NCBI GenBank assembly: GCA_964017155.1
Contig: OZ024854.1
Location: 54,661,441-54,725,440 of the forward strand
Reading direction: 5' to 3'
Length of the DNA stretch: 64,000 bases
Source: Oasisia sp. SBJ-2009
Taxonomy: Eukaryota; Annelida; Polychaeta; Sabellida; Siboglinidae
How positions within the stretch are numbered: position 1 is the stretch's first letter; every line of letters starts with the position of its first letter. Positions 32,479-47,400 of the stretch are shown one piece after another. The position numbers and the translations under genes were made by a program. A model generated the notes under the pieces. It made no database searches and was not told where the DNA came from. It saw only the letters and a list, made by a program, of their open reading frames with translations.

Positions 32479-35400
32479 CTGCAATGAAAAAGTCAGATGT
32501 TAAGTTCAAAGATTAACTGAAATGCACAATGCCTATTGCCTGGCTCATAAACTAGATCGACTGCTTTCAAATAACAACCAACATATCACACTACATGTAC
32601 TCTGAACTGAAATCGACAGTCTGATTCACTGGAACTTAAGAATATGGTGTCAACTTAAGCGTTGTCTGACCTCTGTCTCACCTTATCCATTTTATTTCAA
32701 GTACCTGTTTTCAGGGTCTAAATTTGTTTTAGACCCCACATACCACAATGCTACAATTTTGCAACACAAATAATAACAGTAAATTTAGTAAGTTAACAAT
32801 ATTCACAAAACAAACATGTAACAGACAGAGAAAAGACTCTGCATGACTTCTTTTGGCACTACGTCAGTTAGGAAAAAACAAATATCCCATGGGCGCCAGC
32901 CAAACAAGCCACAGGAGGCCATTAAGAACAAGTTACAAAAAGTAATGTTTAACATGACTGGCAGACATTTGACACAGAGACTGGGTTTGACTTGGGGAAG
33001 GGTTGACATGGAGACTTGGTTGGCTGAGGGACTTGCTTAGCGCAGGACTTAGTTGACATACGGCAGCATTTTGTATACATTATTTCTAGATTATCTGGGT
33101 TCACTGAGCATTTTTATGTACTTCTATTTGTCTTCCACATCAGGTAGTGTTACAGATAATGCAGTGCGTGATCTGGCACTATTTTAAAGTCAACTATATG
33201 ATTACCTGTTCTGAGCTCTCGTCATTGCGGGTGCTGTCATCCGTCTTCCCGACCCCGCTATCCTTTTCATGCTTGTGTGACGAGTTCTCGGTGGTGGCAG
33301 TGTCTGTGGTTCCTCCCTCCTCATCATTCACCTGACAACACAGTAGATGTGACAACTTTGACACGACTGACGCCTTGTGCTCAAAGATGCACCGGCGCTT
33401 CTTCTCAAACGCCTGCATTTTGACGACTCACTAATGTACAACAGTCCCACTTCTGCAGAGAAGTGCATACACAGACGCGTAGGTTCACTTCAGACCGACG
33501 TACACATTATACACCGCAGGTAGATCACAGAGTGTCTGTCACAAGTTGCGAAGTGCGCCTGACAAGCAGAGCCTGTGAGACAAGTTGCTGTAGCTGAGAC
33601 GGTCTACGCTCAAGTGTCTCAAAGAGAAGAACGCCTCAAAGAACTACAGACTCTTCTATTCCTTCCCTGATAGCAATCACTGGCTGACAGGCTATTGTGC
33701 TGTGAGCTGGCACAAGCCAATGAATGGTCGTCTTCACCTGACGCCAAACAATGCCTTTGTAATCACTTAGCAAACAATACAGGACAATGTAAAACAAGAA
33801 TGAATGGCAAGCGGAGTACGCATGGGTTGAACCTCACTTGTGAAAGACTACTTTGACTGGCCCGGGTTTCACCCACTGTCAATGCATAGGCGTCATTCAC
33901 AAGTGTCATTCACAAGCGTCATTGGCAGCCGGTTGTGGGGCTTATCTTTACAGAAGCAGCTAAGTAGTACGTGTGTGCTGTCAGATGACCGAGCCAAGTT
34001 TGGGCATGTCACTTCCCTTGTTTGTACTCACACTCATTCACACTCATCAGGGCTCTGCTTGTTTAGCAGTCTAAACACTCCCAGCCCATGGGGGTTTGCC
34101 CTTCTACCCCAAGGAATAAAAACCCTACTGGTCAGATGGCAGTCATAACATTCCCTGGTGGTCACTTCACAGCTTGGCTGGACATTTAAACTGGCAGTGG
34201 GCCCTGAGTGGGGGTAACTTTGAAGGCAGCAGTACTACAGCTGTACTCTGGCTTCCTGATAGCCTGCTGCTCAATGTAACACCTTCTTAGTGGACACTGA
34301 ACTAGGAAACTTGCTTAAGTAGCCCCTCAGTAATCCCAGGGTGAAAGGTGACAAGACCAGGCGGTCTCGGGCTTCATTATGCCATTGACTGTCTTTGGTT
34401 CAAAGCTGCATTAACAAGCTTGGGTTTAAATCAATGTTTTGACAGCAGCTCAGCCTTAAATCCCCTGAGTTCTCATCTGGGCTTATGAAGTCACAATTCT
34501 CACTTAAATCACCTTTGGACTGAGAGGCTGAAGTTTCTCAGGAGGTGGGTGGGGAGTGACAGGGGAACAGAGGGTTTTGGGGCATGGGAAGAAATCAGTT
34601 TATCTGGGAAGACAAAACTGTTGGTGTTTTCTGGATTGTTTGGGGTGTTGGTTTGAAGTGTGGATTTGTGGAGAGTTTGGGGTGTGGATTTGGGGTGCAA
34701 TTTTGATTTACTGATTTGGAGCACAGGTTTTGTTTGTATGTTGACCTATATCGTTTGCATGATGTAACACCACAAATTAGACTAGAAACTGCACAACTAT
34801 TTCATAACTATCCGTCCCTGCATTATCCAGATTGCTGCACATGTCCTATTCATACAGATGACCACTGCTTACTGCCCAAACAAACACAGGATGTCCTTCA
34901 CATCAGCTTCCTCACATCCTGCTTAGTTCATCTGCTTTGGCTCAGCTGGTCTGGTCAGTTAATGGTGTCTCCTCTTGCTTTGTATGTCTTTGCTATGTTG
35001 AAGCTTGGGTAAAATATGCTGGACAGTAACACTGAACATAGCCTCACACTAGTTTAATACTGACCACATGTTACATATGAGTAATATATCACAGCAACGA
35101 CCCAGAGCAAACGACAAACTGAGTAAAATAATGCTCAAAAAAGGTAAGTAGTATTTCTCTAATTCATCATAGCAACCGACCCTAAACTATTTAATTGGTA
35201 CAACAAATTGATAATAAATAATGCAACCAAAGGTCTAAGTGGTATTTCCATAAGACATCCACTATTAACTATATTATTTTATTTAAACTGAGGAACAGAA
35301 AGGTGTAGCCTATCGTGTCAATGCTTTACAGAACTATGGCTGCAGGTTGCACTTGGGGGAGAAGAATGCTGTGAACAGACTAGGCTGCCACTATCTGTTG

Positions 35401-38400
35401 ACTGGCATCTCTCTGTCATCAGATAGCAGGGTGCTCATTTCACTTGCTTTGTGTTCGCAGGGGTTTGGAGTATGGATTTATCTTGCGACCCATAAAAGAA
35501 CTAACTGACTCGAGCTATATTCCAGTCGGTTAGCCGTCAGTCTTGTTATTGACTTGTGTGGTTAAGTGTCAATAATATTATAAAGGTGATATTGCAAGAC
35601 TTACTTGACAACTATTGTTGGGGGATAGAACAGTTTCAAGAAATGCCGGTACTTACAAGGGTAATGTATGCACAGAGGGTAACGGCCCCGTGAGCTCATA
35701 CTTGGGTTTTTCAGAACTCTATAATTAGAGTAAAAAGTCGTCCACATAAGACAGACAGCGCCCACTACTGGAGGGGAACGACACTGATGGGTTGGACTTA
35801 ACCACATCAACAAAGAACAGATCTACACCTTAAAACAACTTCCCACAAAGGTCACACGGGGTTCAATAGTTGACTAATGCAGATGGTATTCTGTGGTATA
35901 TTTAGATGTCCAATAGGTCCGAATGTGATACATTGTGGTCACTTGTTGATTCATGGATGGAATTCTGTGGACTAGCCGCAGAATGCTTCATAACACCGAG
36001 AAGAGTGGAGCTGATGCAAATCAAGCACAAACTAGCCAAATCTGGTTTCAGTTTATATTCACCTCACAAGAGTGAAAAGAAAGCATAAAATGATATTTAT
36101 GTTGTACTTAATGTAGTAGCAGTGGATCTGCAAGATTTTTATGTGTGTTTAACAATTACATTGGTTGAGGGGCGAACCATAAAGTATAATTAAAGTATTG
36201 TGTTCACATGTACTCACTATGCAACACAATATTGTTTATTAGTTTTATTTATACTTTTTTCATGTATCTTAAATTGTAGTATGTTATAACCAAGATTATT
36301 TGCTATTTGAAACAATCTAATGAATAATTGACCTGCTCCATGGCATATCACATATATTTATTATAGGATATAAAATTACTCCCAAACTTGTTATATACCC
36401 TGAATATATGTAAAGTATATTCAGGTGACTGTAGTTTGTAATGTAAACCCAACACGTAGGCTGAAAAACACCCCAGGATTGCAAGCATCTGAGAGATTTC
36501 AGCTGAATTCCAAAACAGCTCAGCCACAACCTTGATGTGATTCCTGCACCTGAGCCAGTGTAGGAGCATGCAACAACTTGTCACCAACAGGAAATGATGA
36601 GACAGCTGGCGACATCTGGTGACAGCCGGAAGGCCAATGAGTGAAGACAGCAGAAAGAAGTCAAAATATCCACCAGATACAGATTGGGGGAAATGCTCTG
36701 TTCAGGTTTTGTCGCCAACTAATTTTAGAAGAAATCAATGAAGAATGTCATAAATGGCTTTGTCTAGAAGCAGGGCAGTGTCTGCTGGTTGGATAACATG
36801 TGACTACAATAGACTTTACAATGTCATCAGCATTATTTGGACTGTCAGTGGTAGACAAAAGAACAACAACTTTTTGATGTCTCTCTGTGACCATGCGTGA
36901 CCCAACAACATTTAATATATATACGTAATAAGTATAATAAATCTTACATAACAGTTTTAAAGAAATTTGCATTCAACGAGTGTAATTAAGCTGACTGTTG
37001 GATGACCTTGGCGTACCTGTGCAAGCATGGCCTTGGCCTTTGCGTGTTTCTGCTCGAGTATATCAAGGTGAAGTTCTTCCATGGCGGCCGCCTCATCCAT
37101 GAAACCATCATCCATCTAGAACATATGGAACATTTATTGCTTCAACCATGAAACCATCATCCATCTAGAGCATATGGAACATTTATTGCTTCAACCATGA
37201 AACCATCTAGAACATATGGAACATTTATTGCTTCAACCCTGAAACCATCATCCATCTAGAACATAGGGAATATATATTGTTTCCGCCCCAAAACCATCAT
37301 CCATTTAGAACACAAATTACACGTATTGCATCATACGTGAAACCATCGTCCATCTATATTATTCTAATATGTAAGGAACACTGCTTCATACATGAAATTG
37401 TCGTCTGTCTAAATTCCAGACTATAAGGAACATTTATCGCTCCATCTGCGAAACGGCCATCTATCTACAACATAAGCAATATTCATGACATGTCGACTTC
37501 CCATTTTATGAAAGCTGTGAAAGTCTCTGCCGAGCGTCTGCAGCTAAACAGGATAAATGGCTTCACTAACAGAAATGTGGCGACTAATTCGAGAAACATT
37601 CGCACCTATCAAACTCACAGTTGCTGCAGCAGACTGATGTGAAATCAGCCAGCACAAGTAATTTACTGAAAATATCATCAATATGAGAAGATTCGACCCA
37701 AGGGACTGGGTAGCCCTGTCATTATGACCAGGCTGATGGCCGTAGGAGAAGGGAGTAATGCCCCCCTTGAGAAGTGAACCCTGCAATATTTATTTAGCTG
37801 TATTGTAACAGGAAGTGCCTAATTGACAAATGACTTCTGACTTGAGAACCACAAAATCAAAATAGATGGCATCTGCCACCATAGGCAATGTGAGTAGGAG
37901 GGAGAATCTGGCAGAGGCAACACGCTAGCTGATGATGTCACTTCCTGTGTTCCACTAGACTGAATGGCTATGTTCAGTTCAAATTATTTACTCAAATAAA
38001 TGCACAAATATACAAATTAGATATACAAATCAAATTGATTAAAACTGTAATAGGAGAAACAATGAAGTAAAAATACTTCTGAAGCCATGTTATGCCTTTG
38101 TCGATATTTCTAGTAGCTTTTATATTATGTAATTTTCATAATTGCTACACATGAGACTATATATTCTGGTAGATTATTATAAAACCGAATATCATGAAAT
38201 TAAGTATGCACACAATAACTGTTTGTTGTAGCATGTGATAATGATGAAGTGAACAAGTACTATGTACCTAACTATCTATCCAAAGTCAAACAATCTATCG
38301 CATCCTAATCAAACTTTATTTCAGGTCATTTTTTTTGCCAACCGATCGATGCAAGTTTCAAAAGGAAGATATTGATGTACTTGCTATCATGAAATTGTTG

Positions 38401-41400
38401 TATTTTTGATAAGTGCCACAGCTGATTTTCGCTGTTTTCTACTTTCCAGTATCCAGATCCATTTCAAAGGGAAGCTTACAAACTCAAAAATAATAATACA
38501 TTACAGTATGCTCTATTCAAAGTATAATATTATCTTGACAATGATCAACAGCAGCAGATAATGCTACCAGTAATTATCCAGTTGTACGATATCCTAGTTT
38601 GACTTAGACTAGAAAGAAACTTTTCTTTGTTTGTGTGCATGCATGCGTGTATTTGTGTGCATCTGTGTGCAAATGAGTGCGTGTGTGCGACTGTGCACTG
38701 TGTGTACACATTTATGTGTGTGCGCATGCATGGCAATTGCATGCATGTGTGTATATGGATTATGAATGTACATGACTGCCCATTCATGATTTCTTTATAG
38801 TTATTGGTTTGTGTGTGTTTCTGTTATTTCTTTCCACATCATAAGACACAGTACTGCTACAAAAACATATCATCAGGTTTTCAGCTAGAGGACTGCAAGA
38901 GTACTGTTAGGGTACTGCTACAATATTGCTAGGGTACTGCTACAATATTGCTAGGGTACTGCTACAATATTGCTAGGGTACTGCTACAATACTGCTAGGG
39001 TAATGCTACAATATTGCTAGGGTACTGCTACAATACTGCTAGGGTACTGATAGAATACTGCTAAGGTACTGCTACAATATTGCTAGGGTACTACTACAAT
39101 ACTGCTAGGGTACTGCTACAATACTGCTAGGGTACTACTACAATACTGCTAGGGTACTACTACAATACTGCTAGGGTACTGCTACAATACTGCTAGGGTA
39201 CTACTGCTCCAATACTACTAAGGTTGTTGCTAAAATACTGCTAGGGTACTGCTACAATACTGCTAGGGTACAGCTACAATACTGCTACAATACTGCTAGG
39301 GTACTGCTACAATACTGCTAGGGTACTGCTACAATACTGCTAGGGTACTGCTACAATACTGCTAGGGTACTGCTACAATATTGCTAGGGTACTGCTACAA
39401 TACTGCTAGGGTACAGCTACAATACTGCTACAATACTGCTAGGGTACAGCTACAATACTGCTAGGGTACTGCTACAATACTGCTAGGGTACTGCTACAAT
39501 ACTACTACAATACTGCTAGGGTACTGCTACAATACTGCTAGGGTACTGCTACAATATTGCTAGGGTACTGCTACAATACTGCTAGGGTACTGCTACAATA
39601 CTACTACAATACTGCTAGGGTACTGCTACAATACTGCTAGGGTACTGCTACAATATTGCTAGGGTACTGCTACAATACTGCTAGGGTACTGCTACAATAT
39701 TGCTAGGGTACTGCTACAATACTGCTAGGGTACTGCTACAATACTGCTAGGGTACCCTGCAGTACAACAAAGTTGTGCTACAGTTATTGATGACGTGAGT
39801 GGGTGGCAGTAATGGGAGGGTGGGTGAGGCTGGTCGTGTGACAGTCGTGTCAACCCATAGATCTAACTCTGTGTGTCAACCACACAGTCCCTGACAGGAG
39901 TGATGTCAACCTGACATGGGATGACAATGGGCAGGGAGATATGACACCCAGTCCCAGGGCTGGAGTGACAGGGTGGGGGTGGGGGAAAGGTCGAGGAGGA
40001 AAATGTGGGCCAAAGTCAAGGTCAGCTGAAGTTTGAATGAAAATCTAACCTAAATCTAGATTCATCAAGACAGCAACTAATTACACGTCATTTAGTTACA
40101 AAGTACTGAATAAATTATTATCATAATCAACATCACTGACTACGGGGGTAATGTGTTTGATCAAAACTTGTTGTTCATTACATAGTAATGTATTATTAAT
40201 AAATTAATAAAAATAAAATTTTACAATTTAAAAAAATTACATAAACAAATGGTTCAGATAACCAATGATTGCGAACTAACCATGGAAACTGTGATACATT
40301 TGTGTTCTAAAGAGAAGCTGTTGTGGGAATTAATATCATCTACATAACTACATTACACAGGATGTACCAGGAAACTAATTTCAAGATACAAAATAGCAGA
40401 CTCTATAATGTCAATAAAACAAATTATCATTCCCATCAATGACAGGTTCACAATGGAGTGATGCCCTTTATCAACAAATGATATCACACGATGCGTGTCT
40501 CTGGCTGGCGCCACCTAATGCCAGGTTATATGTGCCGCTACACGTCGAAACCGTCGAAACCGTTCAGTAACCACATCAAAAACAACTCAACAAAGTGAGA
40601 ATAAAAACAAGATCAGATTGTGTGCGACTCAGAATTGTGGGCCAGGACAGATCGCACAAGCCTCGCTTCTCTCTCGATGGCTTCGTGCACATGAAACATA
40701 ATGCAGCATGGGGAAATTGCAAAGCAATTACAGCAATGGATTGATCAAAGAGCTGGGGTAGACCAATGAATGACTGGGCACACGTCGAGAGCACCACGGG
40801 TTGTGATGTCACGGACGCCATGCCAGCCCAGCGTCAACGACGCTACTCTGTACACGGGCTTTTTATTACGACAAAAACACGAACACTCGTGTAGTAATAC
40901 GTCGCACGCACAGTTGTGCACAATAAAACACTCTCGCCAGTGAATTCCCAACACGTGTGTGACATCGTCGTTAAATGGAAGTGAAAACTGCCCTTTTCAA
41001 TAACGGTGGTTTGTTTAAATGCTGTTGATGGCAGTGTTTTATCAAACGATTCTAATATAAACATTTTAAAATGGAACTTGCACTAAATCTTAACACATAT
41101 AAGCAGTAAAGAAGCCATTACATGTTTGTTAGTTGCATCATCAACCTCAGCCATGTTAAGACTTATTCTGCCTTTACAGTCTCAAACAATGTGTTCATTT
41201 AACAAAAGGTGAGCCATGCACCAAAACAACCTTGGAATTGACAGGAAAATAACTATGAATGTGGTTGCGACATAGTCCGACTTTTTTGCAATACTCCTAC
41301 ACATTATGTGTTTTATGATAATTCCACTCATTGTAAAATATTACATGACGCAATTATGAAATCTTTGTTTATTTAAAATCTTGTTTCTTTCTTTCTTTAA

Positions 41401-44400
41401 TGGATTACATTATATGTATCCATTGTAACTACATAACAATAATATTGATGTGTGTAAAATGCCATAAGAACACGTTAAACTATCTAAAATTCATAGTTAC
41501 ATAAATTTGTCACTTTTAGCCAAGTTGGCTAACACAAATACACTTTGAGTAAAGCAAATTGTCTTCTTTTTAACCAAGTTGACTGAAGCATTTTGACGAG
41601 CCCCAAGTAACTATGCCAGGGTTCCACGGGCGACGTAAGCAGAGGAGACCTGTCAAATATTAACACCTGCAAATGAAAAAAGCGGGGGCACATGTCAGTG
41701 CCACCTGTCACTTATGGTGACAAGTGACATATGACATGTTGGATCCTGGGGTAGCTTCAGTTGCCACCTGTTAGAGGACCTCATTAAGTGGTTACATGAA
41801 CAGTACAGGTCGACAACACAGAGTGAACTGAAAAATGACAAATGGAAGGCGGTTGTTCAAACAGTGAATGGGACGTCATTGGGGGCATTCCCTGGGTGTC
41901 AGACAACTGGAAGTTTGATTCTGTATGTAAGAAGGTCAGGAGGACGACGTCTGGTAGAACATTTCACTGTGGTCAGAACACCACAGACAAACTTGTATGA
42001 TGTCAAAGGAGACAAAATAGCTTCTGAAGCAAACAATATTTAATGACAAGCTCCAAAAGAAAGTGTTGCGATCAGTCTTAGATATCCATGTGGATATTTA
42101 TATACCTGACTAAGAGTAACCTGAGTCAAACATGCAGAAGAAAAAATGCAATTTTTTTATAACTTTTTGACAGAATTCTTGTCATGTGTATGTCCCACAC
42201 AGCTCCTTGAACTACCTACCACATGGCTTACAAGACAATCCAGCAAATCAAGAGGTGGTTACCTGGAAAATGGCCCACCTACCAGATGGTCAATAATTAA
42301 TGAAGCCTCCCACAGCCACCAGGGACTTTGCAGTTTATTCTGGGTGCACAAAGGCAGCTTTTCACAGACTGGCTTCTTTCTTCCATACACAGTGACTTTA
42401 CCATGATTGACGAATGCACAAGAATAGATTAACCAATTAAGGAGTAAATTACTGTTCAGTGTGAATGTGACACATGACCTTTCACTGTGTCATGTGAGTG
42501 ATGTGATTCGTGTCATGTGACTCACCGGGATGACCTGTGGATGGGCAAGGAGTAGGGAGATGTCGGAGTGGTTCCCGGCAAACAGTCGGATCGCTTGTTC
42601 CCGGCAGTGCACATCCACGCCATTGATCTACAAGGAAGAACAGACAGTTAACTACAGACATGTCCTGCACAAACAACGTATACCATCAGATACCACCCAT
42701 AGCGATCTATCATCAGATGTCCCTCATTAGTGATTTACCATCAGATGTAGGAATATCTACCATCAGATGTCCTTCCACAGTGATCTACCACCAGATGTCC
42801 CTCCACAGTGATCTACCACCAGATGTCCCTCCACAGTGATCTACCACCAGATGTCCCTCCACAGTGATCTACCGCCAGATGTCCCTCAACAGTGATCTAC
42901 CACCAGATGTCCCTCCACAGTGATCTACCACCAGATGTCCCTCCACAGTGATCTACCGCCAGATGTCCCTCCACAGTGATCTACCACCAGATGTCCCTCC
43001 ACAGTGATCTACCACCAGATGTCCCTCCACAGTGATCTACCACCAGATGTCCCTCCACAGTGATCTACCACCAGATGTCCCTCCACAGTGATCTACCACC
43101 AGATGTCCCTCCACAGTGATCTACCACCAGATGTCCCTCCACAGTGATCTACCACCAGATGTCCCTCCACAGTGATCTACCACCAGATGTCCCTCCACAG
43201 TGATCTACCACCAGATGTCCTTCCACAGTGATCTACCACCAGATGTCCCCTCCACAGTGATCTACCACCAGATGTCCCTCCATAGTGATCTACCGCCAGA
43301 TGTCCCTCCATATTGATCTACCATTAGATGTCCCTCCATATTGATCTACCATTAGATGTCCCTCCACAGTGATCTACCACCAGATATTCCATCAAACCCT
43401 CTTAGTCATGAATTATTGAGCAGCAACAAAGGCCCCATGAGCAGGAAGACAAATGACTTGGACTAAGTGACAAATGACAGTCCTGAGAGGGGATTAATGG
43501 CTGGCTCAGCAGGAGCCACTGACCAGGGGAGTTGTGACTGAGCAACAAGTCACAGGAAGGTGCATTAGAGTGACAATTATAAGTCACAAGGAGTTGCATT
43601 AGAGTGACAATTATAAGTCACAAGGAGTTGCATTAGAGCGACAATTATAAGTCACAAGGAGTTGCATTAGAGTGACAATTATAAGTCACAAGGAGTTGCA
43701 TTAGAGCGACAATTATAAGTCACAAGGAGTTGCATTAGAGTGACAATTATAAGTCACAAGGAGTTGCATTAGAGCGACAATTATAAGTCACAAGGAGTTG
43801 CATTAGAGCGACAATTATAAGTCACAAGGAGTTGCATTAGAGTGACAAATATAAGTCACAAGGAGTTGCATTAGAGTGACAATTATAAGTCACAAGGAGT
43901 TGCATTAGAGCGACAATTATAAGTCACAAGGAGTTGCATTAGAGTGACAATTATAAGTCACAAGGTGTTGCATTAGAGCGACAATTATAAGTCACAGGAA
44001 GTTGCATTAGAGTGACAATTATAAGTCACAGGAAGTTGCATTAGAGTGACAATTATAAGTCACAAGGTGTTGCATTAGAGCGACAATTATAAGTCACAGG
44101 AAGTTGCATTAGAGCGACAATTATAAGTCACAAGGAGTTGCGTTAGAGTGACAATTATAAGTCACAAGGAGTTGCATTAGAGCGACAATTATAAGTCACA
44201 AGGAGTTGCATTAGAGCGACAATTATAAGTCACAAGAAGTTGCATTAGAGCGACAATTATAAGTCACAAGGAGTTGCGTTAGAGCGACAATTATAAGTCA
44301 CAAGGAGTTGCATTAGAGCGACAATTATAAGTCACAAGAAATTGCATTAGAGCGACAATTATAAGTCACAAGGAGTTGCGTTAGAGCGACAATTATAAGT

Positions 44401-47400
44401 CACAAGGAGTTGCATTAGAGCGACAATTATAAGTCACAAGGAGTTGCACTAGAGTGACAATTATCAGTCACAAGGAGTTGCACTATAGTGACAATTATAA
44501 GTCACAAGGAGTTGCATTAGAGTGACAATTATAAGTCACAAGGAGTTGCATTAGAGCGACAATTATAAGTCACAAGGAGTTGCATTAGAGTGACAATTAT
44601 AAGTCACAAGGAGTTGCATTAGAGCGACAATTATAAGTCACAAGGAGTTGCATTAGAGTGACAATTATAAGTCACAAGGAGTTGCGTTAGAGTGACAATT
44701 ATAAGTCACAAGGAGTTGCATTAGAGTGACAATTATAAGTCACAAGGAGTTGCATTAGAGTGACAATTATAAGTCACAAGGTGTTGCATTAGAGCGACAA
44801 TTATAAGTCACAGGAAGTTGCATTAGAGTGACAATTATAAGTCACAGGAAGTTGCATTAGAGTGACAATTATAAGTCACAAGGTGTTGCATTAGAGCGAC
44901 AATTATAAGTCACAGGAAGTTGCATTAGAGCGACAATTATAAGTCACAATGAGTTGCATTAGAGTGACAATTATAAGTCACAAGGAGTTGCGCTAGAGCG
45001 ACAATTATAAGTCACAAGGAGTTGCATTAGAGCGACAATTATAAGTCACACGGAGTTGCGTTAGAGCGACAATTATAAGTCACAAGGAGTTGCATTAGAG
45101 CGACAATTATAAGTCACAAGAAGTTGCATTAGAGCGACAATTATAAGTCACAAGGAGTTGCGTTAGAGCGACAATTATAAGTCACAAGGAGTTGCATTAG
45201 AGCGACAATTATAAGTCACAAGAAGTTGTATTAGAGCGACAATTATAAGTCACAAGGAGTTGCATTAGAGCGACAATTATAAGTCACAAGGAGTTGCATT
45301 AGAGTGACAATTATAAGTCACAAGGTGTTGCATTAGAGCGACAATTATAAGTCACAGGAAGTTGCATTAGAGTGACAATTATAAGTCACAGGAAGTTGCA
45401 TTAGAGTGACAATTATAAGTCACAAGGTGTTGCATTAGAGCGACAATTATAAGTCACAGGAAGTTGCATTAGAGCGACAATTATAAGTCACAATGAGTTG
45501 CATTAGAGTGACAATTATAAGTCACAAGGAGTTGCGTTAGAGCGACAATTATAAGTCACAAGGAGTTGCGTTAGAGCGACAATTATAAGTCACACGGAGT
45601 TGCGTTAGAGCGACAATTATAAGTCACAAGGAGTTGCATTAGAGCGACAATTATAAGTCACAAGAAGTTGCATTAGAGCGACAATTATAAGTCACAAGGA
45701 GTTGCGTTAGAGCGACAATTATAAGTCACAAGGAGTTGCATTAGAGCGACAATTATAAGTCACAAGAAGTTGTATTAGAGCGACAATTATAAGTCACAAG
45801 GAGTTGCGTTAGAGCGACAATTATAAGTCACAAGGAGTTGCATTAGAGCGACAATTATAAGTCACAAGAAGTTGCATTAGAGCGACAATTATAAGTCACA
45901 AGGAGTTGCGTTAGAGCGACAATCATAAGTCACAAGGAGTTGCATTAGAGCGACAATTATAAGTCACAAGGAGTTGCATTAGAGCGACAATTATAAGTCA
46001 CAAGGAGTTGCGTTAGAGCGACAATTATAAGTCACAAGGAGTTGCAGTAGAGCAACAATTATAAGTCACAAGGAGTTGCATTAGAGCGACAATTATAAGT
46101 CACAGGAAGTTGCATTAGAGCGACAATTATAAGTCACAAGGAGTTGCATTAGAGCAACAATTATAAGTCACAAGGAGTTGCATTAGAGCGACAATTATAA
46201 GTCACAGGAAGTTGCATTAGAGCGACAATTATAAGTCACAAGGAGTTGCATTAGAGCGACAATTATAAGTCACAAGGAGTTGCGTTAGAGCGACAATTAT
46301 AAGTCACAAGGAGTTGCATTAGAGCAACACTTATAAGTCACAAGGAGTTGCATTAGAGCGACAATTATAAGTCACAGGAAGTTGCATTAGAGCGACAATT
46401 ATAAGTCACAAGGAGTTGCATTAGAGCGACAATTATAAGTCACAAGGAGTTGCATTAGAGTGACAATTATAAGTCACAAGGTGTTGCATTAGAGCGACAA
46501 TTATAAGTCACAGGAAGTTGCATTAGAGTGACAATTATAAGTCACAGGAAGTTGCATTAGAGTGACAATTATAAGTCACAGGAAGTTGCATTAGAGCGAC
46601 AATTATAAGTCACAGGAAGTTGCATTAGAGCGAAAATTATAAGTCACAATGAGTTGCATTAGAGTGACAATTATAAGTCACAAGGAGTTGCGTTAGAGCG
46701 ACAATTATAAGTCACAAGGAGTTGCGTTAGAGCGACAATTATAAGTCACACGGAGTTGCGTTAGAGCGACAATTATAAGTCACAAGGAGTTGCATTAGAG
46801 CGACAATTATAAATCACAAGAAGTTGCATTAGAGCGACAATTATAAGTCACAAGGAGTTGCGTTAGAGCGACAATTATAAGTCACAAGGAGTTGCATTAG
46901 AGCGACAATTATAAGTCACAAGGAGTTGCATTAGAGCGACAATTATAAGTCACAAGGAGTTGCGTTAGAGCGACAATTATAAGTCACAAGGAGTTGCAGT
47001 AGAGCAACAATTATAAGTCACAAGGAGTTGCAGTAGAGCAACAATTATAAGTCACAAGGAGTTGCATTAGAGCGACAATTATAAGTCACAGGAAGTTGCA
47101 TTAGAGCGACAATTATAAGTCACAAGGAGTTGCATTAGAGCGACAATTATAAGTCACAAGGAGTTGCGTTAGAGCGACAATTATAAGTCACAAGGAGTTG
47201 CGTTAGAGCGACAATTATAAGTCACAAGGAGTTGCATTAGAGCGACAATTATAAGTCACAAGGAGTTGCATTAGAGCGACAATTATAAGTCACAAGGAGT
47301 TGCGTTAGAGCGACAATTATAAGTCACCAGGAGTTGCATTAGAGCAACAATTATAAGTCACAAGGAGTTGCATTAGAGCGACAATTATAAGTCACAGGAA

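Noticed and set aside
31424..32487. Other-frame ORFs inside the last PDZRN exon
   Set aside because: The GC-rich coding exon leaves few stops in other frames; only the minus frame ending SVTTV matches a family.
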